Assembly (NCBI GenBank): GCA_018343915.1
Contig: JABRWF010000003.1
Location: forward strand, 2,170,001 to 2,234,000
Source: Agroathelia rolfsii
Lineage: Eukaryota > Basidiomycota > Agaricomycetes > Amylocorticiales > Amylocorticiaceae
Direction: 5' to 3'
DNA: 64,000 bases
The notes under the pieces are model-generated. The model had not been told where the DNA came from, ran no database searches, and saw nothing but the letters and a program-made list of their open reading frames with translations. Both the position numbers and the translations under genes were made by a program. Shown here in pieces: positions 1 to 11,650 of the stretch (its first letter is position 1; each line of letters starts with the position of its first letter).

Positions 1-1410
1 GAGAGAGAGAGAGAGAGGAAAACTAGAGAGGAACACGAAAAATGGAAATGGAAATGAGAACGAAACTTAAAAGTATGGTGTGTATGGAGAAATGATACAA
101 TCCGGCCATGGTATTATAATCCGAGGTGGGTATCAATAATAGCTGTGCTGTGTCGTGTTCGTACTAGAAACTTTTGTGGATCCGAGTGGGGATTTCCTGA
201 GGGCCATGGCGCTAACCAAGATGAAAATATCGTTCACACCATGTCCTCGTCTTTGGCCTCCGTCTTCTTCATCTTCTTTGCCTTCTTCTCTGCTTTCTTC
301 TTAGCCATCTTCTCCTCAAAGTACACATTGATCACCTTCTTCGCTTGTTCGCAGTCCATCTTCGACAGCTGTAGCTCCTCAGCTTCACTCGCTGTAATCA
401 TATCGTGGTACCATCGCCCACACTCTTCTTCCACATCGCCTTCGGGAGTCACCACCGTGACGTATGGAACATACACAAAACGAGGCTCGATCATCTTCCG
501 AGGTCCTGGCATAGTCATCGACGGCGATGGTCGCATGTCCCACACGAATGTATCGCTGTGAGTCATCCCGCTAGTGGCCGAACGGCCAAAGAATGAAGCA
601 ATAAACAGTCCCAGAGTCCGAAAGCAATCAACCAACCATCGCCGCAAGCCGTGAGCGCGAGCGCAAATCACCACAACAGTCGATACAACCTCACGCTTGA
701 TACGATTAAAGATGTTGCTGATAGCACCAGTCGGACGCTCCCAGAGCGAGTGTTCATCAGCCCCTTTCTCCAGGTCGACTTCATTGCTCTTGCAGTCCAT
801 ACGAGTAATAGTAAAGTTTGCCCAGGGAGCGTATATCTTGCGATCCACATCCTCGTCAGGACGTGCAACAAAGATGGCCGTCCCAGTCGTAATGGAAGAG
901 TACATGGCACCAGTGAACTCAGAGATGACCTTGGCCTGGTTGGAGATAGCATGGCGGAGCTGAGAGGTCCTGAAAGCGTTGCGGCTGATCGAGCGACGGT
1001 ACAAGAGGCCGAGGACGAGACCGAGGATGAAGATGAAGATGATGGGAATCACAGTGCAAGCGTAGAACTTGAGGTTGGGTTTGACTAGAGGTAAGAAGAA
1101 TCGTATAAGAGGGCGGGTCTGCGTCGATATTGTATATCTTATCACTCACCAGAAGGCATGTAGGCCAGCGTCTGGAGAGTACCTTGTGTGTTAGAGACAG
1201 TCGTAGTATTCATGTCGAATAATAAGAGCTCTGAGAAACCTGGGAGGAGATACGAGCACTTGGTAGGTCAGGGGTAGGGGAGGGTACGACTGTTGGAGAG
1301 GCATAGAGCTTAGAGAGGAGTATTTAGGTCTTGCCAGTGACTTGTGTCAGCCTCTGATAGCTAGAACATCTTGCCAGCCTCGTCTAGATCGTCAGCCAAA
1401 CCAGTTAGCT
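1..1410. repeat. Inverted repeat, left arm
   Basis: Nearly identical, in reverse orientation, to about 10247-11650. The match covers the membrane-protein gene, its single intron, its 5' flank up to about 1410 and its 3' flank down to the GA microsatellite at positions 1-18, so the arm runs off the left edge of the window. The two sequences stop matching just inside the motif at 1391-1410. Only a handful of substitutions separate the arms. Confidence 0.93.
234..1213 (-). CDS. Membrane protein of unknown function, inverted-repeat copy 1
   Basis: Two exons, 1213-1150 and 1084-234, with a GTGAGT donor and CTAG acceptor; the joined frame gives 304 residues. The ATG at 1213 opens MNTTTVSNTQ. A strong membrane segment follows at about residues 26-48 (FYACTVIPIIFIFILG and on), and a second hydrophobic stretch lies near residues 170-190 (LGLFIASFFG). 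A conserved C-terminal block starts at SDTFVWDMRPSPSM and includes GRWYHDMI. The last 25 or so residues are very Lys-rich and end in an acidic tail. I recognise no named family. It differs from copy 2 at only about four residues (for example Asn versus Gly in the IF-x-RIKRE segment). Two decayed relatives lie at 35.9-37.2 and 52.0-52.6 kb, so this is a dispersed local family. Function and membrane topology are open. Confidence 0.85.
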
Positions 1411-1987
1411 AGGAAAAGCCAGTTTCTTTAGCGCCCAAAAACTGGATGATACACAAGAAGGATATATTTCTATCCCGTGCCTGTATACAAGAGTATTTTT
1501 GATTGTGGATCTAATCCAGTCATTTAGGATCATCAACTTCAAGAGTGAGCACTGGCACGAACTCGGAGCCAGTCACGACTTGTGGCAACGCTTGGGGCAA
1601 TCATAATGTCAGCCACAGACGCCACTCAGATTCAGCCACTGTAGTTTTGTTGTTACGCAATTTTAGGTTTCGAGGCGCTGGACCCTTGCTTTTGGGTACT
1701 ACACCACAGAACGGATAACTGATTGATTGGAATTAAGGAGCATCGAACTGAAGTATTTCCATAAGAATTTGTTGTATCGGAATAGTATTTTCAAATACTG
1801 CATCATGTAGCATGATATGTATTGCTCCACGACAAGAAATGAGCATAAGAGCTATCGTAGAGTGTGTGGTAAGGGCGCAAAACAGCTTATCATCAACTGG
1901 GCATGAAACGAATACACAAATAGAAAAAGAAACTAAGACGAAATGAGAAAATAAGAGAAACCAGACGTAATACAAAAACGCTATCCT
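1214..1987. other. Intergenic region, partly inside the repeat arm
   Basis: Holds the 5' flank of the membrane-protein gene (to about 1410, inside the repeat) and the 3' flank of NUP98. I see no convincing gene. The short reading frame at 1733-1975 on the minus strand has no coding features and lies in what should be NUP98 3' UTR. Confidence 0.6.
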
Positions 1988-4900
1988 TCAGAAATGGTCG
2001 ACAGAGAATATCCATTTCCCTTCTTCCAAATCGAAAGACTCAAAGTGCGTCTCCTTCATGTTTCGTAGCCGCTTAATGTGCTTGATGGCCGTGGGATGCT
2101 TCTCATCCTTGATAGGCTCCCGGTTGGCTTTGTCGACGGGCCAGCATCGTATCAATATGACGCGTGCCTTGACATTAAGACCGGAGCCAGGTGGAGGCTT
2201 GTCAACCTCATCGGTGTCGGGATAAACAGTCACCTCCTTATCATCGAAGCGCACGAGCTGACCGAGAAGAGCACTGAGCCTGGGCAGACCCGTCAAATCA
2301 ACTGGCTCGAGGAAGTGTATCTCTCCGAAACCGACACGTCCGACGACCAATCCATTGAATGCAGCTAAATCCTCGTAACCAGTGTTCTTGAGCACCTGCA
2401 AACTTGGCTTGACCCAGTAGTCACCCTCTTCGAGCTCTTCGCCATCGATCGGTGAAGATTTACTGGGGGCGGACCTCTCATGTGGCTCGATGACATGATG
2501 TGTACTATGAGCGGTGAATCGATTATGTTTGTCCAAGGCAGGGGCAGAAGTGGACAGTGTTTTCGGTCCATTGGCATGGGCAGTGGCCTCCCGCTCTCGG
2601 TGAGCAACACTGAGTGCGGGGTTGAATGTGACCTTTGGAGCCGGAACGGTGCTGGCCCCAGGAGACGTGCTTCGCCCAAATATGTCGGCGGGATCCACCT
2701 TCTTGTCTAGAATCAGCTTTTTCACGCTCTGTCGGCTGTTGCTACCTAAAGCGGGGCTGAGACTGCGCGCGAGAGGGTTGAGGTTCTTATCGCCGTTTTG
2801 GCTCAGCAAGAGTACACCAGGTGCGCCCTCGTTGAGCTTAAGCGATCTCGAACTGACGGAGGCCTTGCCAAAGCCGCGCAATTTCGATGGCGCTGATCCA
2901 TTGTAGGACATGGGAAGGAGGTTTCGACTGGGCGGGTCCAAATAGTCTGGTTTCTTTTTCGCCTGCTGTGGTTCGAGAGTGACAGCGCGTGGACCAGCAG
3001 GAAGCATGGAGAAGATGGGCAGATTTGAACCGATCGGCTGGGCAATCGAGGCGGTCAACGCTCCAGGTGCAGCAGGCTGGAGCGCACTGGTCCCTGCAAA
3101 ACTGTTATAAGAGAATCTTGATACAACACTACGAAGGGCTTACCTAGGGTAGATTTATTTCCAAACAGGGATCCACCACCGAAAGCGTTGGCCTGTGGTT
3201 GTGGTTGCGGTTGAGCCATGGTGTTGCCAAACAACCCGCCTTGAGGTTGGGTTGTTGTTGTAGTGCTTTGACCGAGAATTGTGTTGCCAAACAAGCCGCC
3301 AGTGGGGCCTGGCGTAGTTGCAGGTTTTTGTCCACCAAACAAGCCACCAAAGCCTGTCGTCTGGGGTTGGCCTGCAGTCGCAGCCGTATTGTTTTGAGTG
3401 TTGCCGAACAGACCACCAGTGGCTCCACCTCCCCCGAATAACGGGTTCGACTGATTGGGCGTCGAGCCAAACACTGCAATAATCATCAGCTATCATCAAC
3501 TGAAGCAAATAATATAAAGAAAATGTCACATACATCCAGTTGGCTGCGCTGGTTGGGTTGCACCTGTTATCAAGTTGGAGGTATTATTGTTATTATTGGT
3601 GTTTCCAAAGAGACCACCCGTAGTGTTGCCACCACCAAAAAGACCGGTTGTTTGCTGTTGCGGCTGTCCAGGCTGCTGCTGTTGATTTGTAGCTGGCTGA
3701 CCAAACGAGCCAAAACCTGTGGTACTAGGCTGTGTCGCTGGCTGACCGAACAAACCACCAGCGGGCTTAGGGGCAGCAGACTGACCTGTATATCCAAACA
3801 TCAATGAAAAAGGAAAGAAGCTACAATGTGTATAAACCTACCAAATGCACCAAACCCAGTTGTGGGCTGGGCAGGTTTACCAAAGAGACCGCCTGTGTTT
3901 TGGGTATTTTGGGTATTCGATCCAAATGTGCCTGTGCCACCAAAGGTGCTGCCAGTGTTAGTCGAACCAAAAGCACCAAAGCCAGTGGCAGGCTTGTTAT
4001 CTGCTTGTGGTTGAGTCTGTCCGAAGCCAGCTCCCCCGAATAAACCACCACCGGTGGCAGGTTGTGTTGGTTGCTGTGTCTGAGGCTGACCGAAAGCACC
4101 GAAACCCGTAGATGGTTGCTGCTGCGGTTGTTGTTGTTGTTGTTGTTGTTGTTGTTGATTGGGTTGACTAAATGTACCACCACCACCACCACCAAATAGG
4201 CTGCCTCCGGTATTAGTATTTGTGTTGTTCTGACCGAACGTGCCGAAACCTGTTGGCGGTTGTGTCGTAGTACTGGGAGTCGTCCCGAACGCAGTGCCAC
4301 CGGTTGTCCCGCCACCAAAGATAGAATTAGTAGGCTGCGAAGACTGTCCGAAGAGACCACCTCCCGTACTGGGAGTCGGCTGAGCAGCCGGAGCGCCAAA
4401 TCCAGTCGAACCGAATGCAGAGGAAGCCTGCGCCGTCTTCCGATTTTGCGAATAATCTTGAAATCGAAGTTCCTATGTAGTGAACGATGTCGTATGAGAA
4501 AGGGGATCGGAGGGAGAGTTTGTGAGCCGCGCAGCAGAATTCATCGTCCGAAGCAGAGATGGCGCCGTTGAGCGAATATCGAACTAACCTCGAAAGAAGA
4601 GCCGCGATAGGCGGGCATAGCCGTTATGGATTGATACTGGAGCATAGTGTTCGATGTCGACGCAGGGTCTTTTTCTTGATATACAGCATAAGACGGATTA
4701 GCTGAACCAGTCGTAACTGGAGCAGGGGGCTGATCGGTGGTAGCTGGATATGCAGCACTGATTAATGACTAGTGCGGTTTACATGAAAAAATGACCTACG
4801 TGTAGAGCCAAATGTAGCGGGTTTGCCGAACAGACTATTGTTATTTGTTCCAAAAGTACTGGTTCCCGTAGTATTGGGCTGTCCGAATGTACCAGTCGTC

Positions 4901-5370
4901 GTCGCTGTACTAGAACCTCCGAAAGTACTTCCACCACCTCCAAAAGCCGGAGTTCCACCACTGTTGCCTCCAAACGCACCAAACCCTGCGGCAGGCTTTA
5001 CGGTGCCGAATGCACTCGTTCCAGAAGGGGCATTGTTATTGGAAAAAGCACCTAGACAGGCTTGAATAATTACTGGACAAGGATCTTAAGTCGTTGACTT
5101 ACCAAAGCCGCTTGCGGTAGTTGTAGTGGGCGTAGTAGAGCTACCAAAGATCGAGTTGGTTTGCTGGGGCTGTCCAAACGCGCTGGTGCTACCGAAGGCT
5201 ACAAGAAACGCGCTTGATGATCAAACAAAACATTTCACTCCCGGATGGAACCTACCTGAGCCAGTATTCCCGAATCCAGATGGCTGGCCAAATGCACTGG
5301 GCTGTTGCGGCTGTTGTTGCTGTTGCTGATTCTGCTGTCCCCAAGTCGAAGTCTGTCCAAAGAGCGACAT
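1988..5370 (-). CDS. NUP98: Nucleoporin NUP98 (GLFG nucleoporin with GLEBS motif and C-terminal autopeptidase-type domain)
   Basis: Central FG nucleoporin of the nuclear pore permeability barrier. The start ATG at 5370 opens MSLFGQTSTWG. Many short exons follow, for example 5370-5256 with a GTAGGT donor. They encode dozens of GLFG, FG and FGQP repeats with Asn/Gln/Thr spacers and poly-Gln. A GLEBS motif, the binding site for Gle2/Rae1 in this family, is visible around 4720-4430: YQSITAMPAYRGSSFEELR, then FQDYS across an intron. The last exons (about 3058-1988) carry a linker and then the Nup98-type pore-anchoring domain, starting near DYWVKPSLQVLKNTGYEDL. In the family this domain cleaves itself at His-Phe|Ser. 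Here the frame reads SVDHF and stops directly after the Phe codon, so there is no Ser and no Nup96 moiety. It is divergent from RPA135 with 221 bp between the start codons. Exact exon borders in the repeat region are approximate. Confidence 0.93.
4132..4156. repeat. TTG microsatellite encoding poly-Gln/Asn in NUP98
   Basis: A run of TTG units on the plus strand that reads as CAA codons within the GLFG region on the minus strand. Such tracts vary in length between alleles. Confidence 0.8.
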
Positions 5371-5591
5371 GAGGGAGAGTGTGCAAGATGCTTGCTCTTC
5401 AACTTGACCGCGACATAGAGAATGAGCTGTGTGTCTCGTCGGAGCCCAAAGAGGTCACGTGGCTGTCTGAGTTTTAACCTGTATGATCTGAGTTCCAAAA
5501 TTTCTGAATTGATTTGGCACACAAGTCTTGAGTGGTAAATTATTACATTCTTTTCAGTCCAGCTGTAGAAAATATATACACACCAACTACA
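5371..5591. promoter_or_regulatory. Shared divergent promoter region NUP98 / RPA135
   Basis: Only 221 bp separate the two start codons, so both promoters must lie here or overlap the 5' UTRs. No TATA element or binding site can be assigned with confidence. Confidence 0.6.
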
Positions 5592-8500
5592 ATGCCTGAT
5601 GGTAGCGAGCGCTCAAGACCGCTCCCGACATTCAACACACTAGAGCGCGAGGCGAGATTCAAAAATCCTCCCGAAGCCGGTGCCTCTGTACCGATCCTCA
5701 ACGAATTTGTCTCTCCACATCTCGAATCGTTCAATGCATTGTTTGATGACTCAGGTCTACCTTCTGGTGACGGAGATGGAAGGGGTTTACTATCGCTAGG
5801 CATTAAAGAAATTGGAGAGCGTGTCATGTTTGACGGCAAGGGCGTCATAGGCTCAAAAAGCGGCATGGGTGGTTGGGGCAACAGGCTCAGTGGTAAGCAC
5901 ATGGATTTTGTGTTCTTGTGATAATGGCAATTAATGATATAATTAGTATGGATTGAAAATGTTGCGATTGCAAGACCTATGGTTCCCGAAAAAGATAAAA
6001 AGTCCCTCGAGCGGAGAATTTTTCCATCAGAGGTAGGTAGATCCCGCATATTGTATGTTAGTGCTGGTAATCTAACTTTTTCTCAGGCGAGAGAACGTCT
6101 TACATCGTATCGTGGCCGTATGACCGCTCGTATATGTTGGTCTATTCAGGGCCACGATGACGGTGCAGTGCATTCAACAACGCGGGATTGTGGTCTGGTG
6201 CCCATCATGGTCCGGGTATGTGAGTCGGCTAATGTGACAGTCTTGTATCTCACAATTTCTAGTCCAACCGCTGTAATCTTCGGGATATGTCGTCCGCGGA
6301 GCTCGTACGACATCATGAAGAGCCCGAGGAATTTGGTGGCTATTTCATTATCAACGGCAACGAGCGTCTCATTCGCTATCTCATCCTACCCCGACGAAAC
6401 CATGTCATCTGCCTTGTCCGCAACTCTTTCACAAAACGTGGCTCCTCCTATACCCCTCATGCTGTCCAGATTCGCTGTGTCCGCCCCGACCAATCTGGAG
6501 TAACGAACACTCTTCATTATCTGTCCAATGGCAGTGCCATGCTCCGCTTCAGCTGGCGGAAGCAGGAGTATGTCATCCCTATCATGCTCATCCTAAAGGC
6601 ACTTGTTGGCGCGTCTGACAAGGAGATCTTTGAGGGTGTTATGATGCAGGATTATGAGAACACTTTCTTGACGGATCGTGTTGAACTACTTTTGCGAAGC
6701 TTCAAACAATATTCCTTACGAACAGGCAACCAATGTTTGGAGTATCTTGGAGACAAATTCCGAGTCGTCCTTAGCCTTCCAGAAGACTGGACCAATCATG
6801 CAGTCGGCTCTTGGCTCCTCCAAAAAGTGGTCCTGGTTCATCTCCAAGATTTCCGGGACAAATTCCGCATGCTCCTGTTCGGCGACTTCATCTTACATTT
6901 GACTACCATAATGCTGAGAGTATAATAGGTTCATGCTCCGAAAGCTTTACTCCTCAGTTTCCGGGTCATGCTGCCCCGACAACCCTGACTCACCACAACA
7001 CCAAGAAGTCCTCCTTCCCGGCTATTTGTACGGTATGATCATCAAGGAGCGTCTAGAAGAAGCACTTAACAACATCCGTAATCTGATTAATATTGACGTC
7101 CGGCGTTTGGACTCAACCGTTGACTTCATTGACCGTAAGTGTAGGCCAGGCTATTCGACGTGTTACTAATATATCCTGTTCATACATAGAGCGATATATT
7201 GAAAAGATCATCGCAAAGGTTAATTTTGACGTTGGAGCGCGAATGTCGAATTTCCTTGCTACCGGAAACCTCGTTTCACCGTCAGGTCTTGATTTGCAGC
7301 AGGCCTCTGGTTTCACTATCGTAGCTGAGAAGCTGAATTGGCTGCGTTACATCAGTCACTTCCGGTGCATACATCGTGGTGCCTTCTTTGCAGAGCTGAA
7401 GACCACGACTGTGCGAAAACTTTTGCCCGAGGCATGGGGTAAGGCGTGGATGTGTTTTTTCATTACACGATTCTAATACTTGCCTTATAGGTTTCCTGTG
7501 TCCTGTCCATACGCCTGATGGATCGCCATGCGGTCTTCTCAATCATCTTTCTCGCTCATGTCGAATCGTCACTACACCGTTAGCGGTGGCGCACATACCT
7601 GCTCTTCTAACCCGACAGGGGATGACACAAGCATTTGTACCATCTGTTGACGGTAGGCGGAATCTTTGTGTGCAACTCGATGGTCGAGTTATCGGCTGGG
7701 CTACACCCGCTATTGCCGCACAGCTTGCTACCGACCTCCGGATATGGAAGACAGAAGGCAAGAACCAGGTCCCGCTCGATTTGGAGATTGGTTTCGTTCC
7801 TGTCTCAAAAAACGGCCAATATCCTGGCCTCTTTTTGTTCTCGACCAGAGCGAGAATGATGCGACCTGTCAAATATCTGCGCAATGGCAAGGATGACCAG
7901 ATCGGTTCCTTTGAACAAGTTTACATGGACATCGCATGTACACCGGAGGAGGTTGAACCATCCGTCTCGACCCATGTTGAACATTCGCCAACGAATTTCC
8001 TGTCTATCCTGGCTAATCTCACGCCCTTCTCTGACTTTAATCAGGTGTGTATATATATTCCGCCTTCGTTGTCCTGTTACTAACTTTTTCATCCAGAGTC
8101 CACGAAATATTTACCAATGTCAGGTACGATAAAATTATGTCTCTTCCCTAAAATGGGAATTCAATCCTTCTAAAGATGGGTAAACAATCCATGGGGACAC
8201 CCTCGACTGCCATCCGACACAGAACCGACAACAAGCTTTACCGCTTACAATCGGGACAAAGCCCAGTCGTCCGACCCAAACTACACAACACATACGGCAT
8301 GGACTCATTCCCTAACGGAACAAACGCAATCGTCGCCGTTATCTCCTACACCGGTTACGACATGGAAGATGCCATGATTCTCAACAAGTCGTCCCATGAA
8401 CGCGGCTTTGGTTATGGATCCATTTACAAATCGCAAACGATCAGCTTGCAAGATATGCGTGGTGCTAACAAGTCATCGACAAATATTACGCTTCACTTTG

Positions 8501-9885
8501 GTCTCGGTAGTGATATTCAGACGAGTGGGCCCAAGGAACATCCATGCATGGACTTTTTGGACCTGGACGGTCTGCCCCTTGTAGGCACTAGGGTATCTTC
8601 TGGAGACTTTTTGGCTGCCTACATTGACGACACTACAAACCGCACCCGCTTTGTCAAATACAAGGGCGATGAGACAGGTTACATTAGCGAAGTGAGGTTA
8701 CTGGGTATGTTCACGGGTTTGAGCTATTAGCATTCCGATCATTGACACGTGCGGCATTCAGGTAGCGATGCTGGCGATTCGGAACTGCAAAAAATCCATC
8801 TCACTATTCGCATACCTCGTTCGCCTGTCATCGGCGACAAGTTCTCATCCCGGCACGGACAAAAGGGTGTCTGCTCCCAAAAATGGCCCGCGATCGATAT
8901 GCCATTCTCGGAGAGTGGTATGCAGCCCGATGTTATCATTAATCCTCACGCCTTCCCAAGTCGCATGACGATCGGCATGTTGGTCGAAAGTATGGCTGGC
9001 AAGGCCGGTGCTATGCACGGTTTGGCTCAGGATGCTACACCGTTCCAGTGCGTTGCCATGCAATTATTTCACTCCCGTTATTGCTAATCTGCTGATAGGT
9101 TCACGGAAGAGGATACCGCGGTGGACTACTTCGGTAAACAGCTCTTAGCTGCAGGATACAACTACTATGGCAACGAACCTATGTACTCTGGTATCACGGG
9201 CCAGGAATTTGCTGCCGATATCTACCTCGGTGTTGTTTACTACCAGCGTCTGCGTCACATGGTTCTCGACAAGTTCCAGGTCCGTACGACAGGTCCGATC
9301 GATCCTGTGACAAGGCAGCCCGTCAAGGTACGAACGAATGGTCTCTTGCTCATTGTTGCGATCGGAAAGACTCATACGTTACCGCTTTTGCTTGTCTAGG
9401 GTCGCAAACGTGCAGGAGGTATTCGTTTCGGAGAGATGGAGCGTGATGCTCTAATTGCACACGGAACTTCCTTCCTCCTTCAAGATCGTCTAATGAACTG
9501 CTCGGACTACTCGACCGCATGGGTTTGCCGAACATGTGGAAGTCTTATCAGTCTAGGCTACGACGATATCTCCCTCGGGGCTACGATAGATGCGCACTCG
9601 GGGGCTCCTAAGGCGACTGGTCCTGGGGGCGAGTATTGTCGTGTTTGCCGTGCCGCTGCAGAGGAGCAAGACCAACGTGAGCGCCGTGCACTCAGCAAGA
9701 GTACCAACGGCCAAGAGGCGCGACATGGCGCTGATATTCGTATGGCAATCTCGTCCCAGAGTGTCCTCAGCCAGACTGGTAGCAAAGGTGGTGACTTGGA
9801 CGTTGTAGCTATCCCATATGTGTTCAGATTCCTCTGCGCCGAATTGGCGTCCATGGGAATAGCGGTCTCTCTAGAGGTCCAATAA
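5592..9885 (+). CDS. RPA135: DNA-directed RNA polymerase I second-largest subunit (RPA135/POLR1B)
   Basis: Forms, with the largest subunit, the catalytic core of Pol I, which transcribes the 35S rRNA precursor in the nucleolus. The ATG at 5592 ([14 protein letters not shown]) is followed by exon 1 to 5892 (GTAAGC donor) and further exons with short introns, including a 52-nt intron at 6877-6928 with the unusual donor GTTCGG. Family landmarks in order: [26 protein letters not shown]-like [38 protein letters not shown], the Pol I-type [18 protein letters not shown], the active-site strand [30 protein letters not shown], and a C-terminal zinc ribbon with C-x2-C pairs (CRTCG and CRVCR). The spacing and motif variants match Pol I rather than Pol II or III. 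I see no breaks. A full set of about ten exons is needed, and internal borders are approximate. Confidence 0.95.
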
Positions 9886-10432
9886 AAAAAGATAAATCAA
9901 CCTGTATGTTGAGCAGAGTACCAGTTGTATTAAAATAACTTCTTTCGTTTACACGTTCTTCAAATATTGATCTTGGCTTGATTAACAAGCGATTTACGGC
10001 AAAAACTGGAGGCTGAAGTGGCGCTATGGCGGGCTTTGTGGCTGACATTAATGTGGCTGCCAGCTTATCACAGTTTGTGACAGGCTATTTGCTCTAAGAG
10101 TCGACCATGATGGTCCCAAATGATCTGAATAGATCCAACGTCGACGTTACCCTCGTACACAAGCATGGGTCGTATTTAACCCATCTTTTTGAGTACTATG
10201 GTCTCTGGGACGCTGGCGAAACACTATTTTACTTTGGCTGACTGGTTTGGCTGACGATCTAGACGAGGCTGGCAAGATGTTCTAGCTATCAGAGGCTGAC
10301 ACAAGTCACTGGCAAGACCTAAATACTCCTCTCTAAGCTCTATGCCTCTCCAACAGTCGTACCCTCCCCCACTCCTGACCTACCAAGTGCTCGTATCTCC
10401 TCCCAGGTTTCTCAGAGCTCTTATTATTCGAC
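9886..10432. other. Intergenic region between RPA135 and the right repeat arm
   Basis: Contains the RPA135 3' flank and, from about 10247, the repeat-borne promoter of membrane-protein copy 2. I see no other gene. Confidence 0.6.
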
Positions 10433-11650
10433 ATGAATACTACGACTGTCTCTAACACACAAGGTACTCTCCAGACGCTGGCCTACATGCCTTCTGGTGA
10501 GTGATAAGATATACAATATCGGTGCAGACCCGCCCTCTTATACGATTCTTCTTACCTCTAGTCAAACCCAACCTCAAGTTCTACACTTGCACTGTGATTC
10601 CCATCATCTTCATCTTCATCCTCGGTCTCATCCTCGGCCTCTTGTACCGTCGCTCGATCAACCGCAACGCTTTCAGGACCTCTCAGCTCCGCCATGCTAT
10701 CTCCAACCAGGCCAAGGTCATCTCTGAGTTCACTGGTGCCATGTACTCTTCCATTACGACTGGGACGGCCATCTTTGTTGCACGTCCCGACGAGGATGTG
10801 GATCGCAAGATATACGCTCCCTGGGCAAACTTTACTATTACTCGTATGGACTGCAAGAGCAATGAAGTCGACCTGGAGAAAGGGGCTGATGAACACTCGC
10901 TCTGGGAGCGTCCGACTGGTGCTATCAGCAACATCTTTGGTCGTATCAAGCGTGAGGTTGTATCGACTGTTGTGGTGATTTGCGCTCGCGCTCACGGCTT
11001 GCGGCGATGGTTGGTTGATTGCTTTCGGACTCTGGGACTGTTTATTGCTTCATTCTTTGGCCGTTCGGCCACTAGCGGGATGACTCACAGCGATACATTC
11101 GTGTGGGACATGCGACCATCGCCGTCGATGACTATGCCAGGACCTCGGAAGATGATCGAGCCTCGTTTTGTGTATGTTCCATACGTCACGGTGGTGACTC
11201 CCGAAGGCGATGTGGAAGAAGAGTGTGGGCGATGGTACCACGATATGATTACAGCGAGTGAAGCTGAGGAGCTACAGCTGTCGAAGATGGACTGCGAACA
11301 AGCGAAGAAGGTGATCAATGTGTACTTTGAGGAGAAGATGGCTAAGAAGAAAGCAGAGAAGAAGGCAAAGAAGATGAAGAAGACGGAGGCCAAAGACGAG
11401 GACATGGTGTGAACGATATTTTCATCTTGGTTAGCGCCATGGCCCTCAGGAAATCCCCACTCGGATCCACAAAAGTTTCTAGTACGAACACGACACAGCA
11501 CAGCTATTATTGATACCCACCTTGGATTATAATACCATGGCCGGATTGTATCATTTCTCCATACACGCCATACTTTTAAGTTTCATTCTCATTTCCACTT
11601 CCATTTTTCATTTTTCCTGTTCATCTCTAGTTCCTCTCTCTCTCTGTCTC
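10247..11650. repeat. Inverted repeat, right arm
   Basis: Reverse complement of positions 1-1410, collinear through promoter, exon 1, intron, exon 2 and 3' flank, and ending at a CTCTGT-rich microsatellite that mirrors the GA run at the window start. The spacer between the arms is about 8.8 kb and contains NUP98 and RPA135. Confidence 0.93.
10433..11412 (+). CDS. Membrane protein of unknown function, inverted-repeat copy 2
   Basis: Exons 10433-10496 and 10562-11412 encode 304 residues, with the same splice sites and phase as copy 1. The protein has the same N-terminal membrane helix, mid-protein hydrophobic segment, SDTFVWDMRPSPSM block, GRWYHDMI motif and Lys-rich tail. Amino acid differences from copy 1 include Ile for Val in the helix, Asn for Ser next to the RRS motif, and Gly for Asn before RIKRE. 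The frame is fully intact. Near-identity of exons, intron and flanks implies either a recent duplication or continuing gene conversion between the arms. The 5' ends of the two copies face each other across NUP98-RPA135. Function unknown. Confidence 0.85.

Noticed and set aside
145..1088. Plus-strand reading frames opposite the membrane-protein gene
   Set aside because: They are antisense shadows of the real exons. They recur at the mirrored positions in the right repeat arm only because the coding strand is conserved.
5543..6049. Minus-strand frame opposite RPA135 exon 1
   Set aside because: It is a shadow of RPA135 coding sequence and has no independent support.
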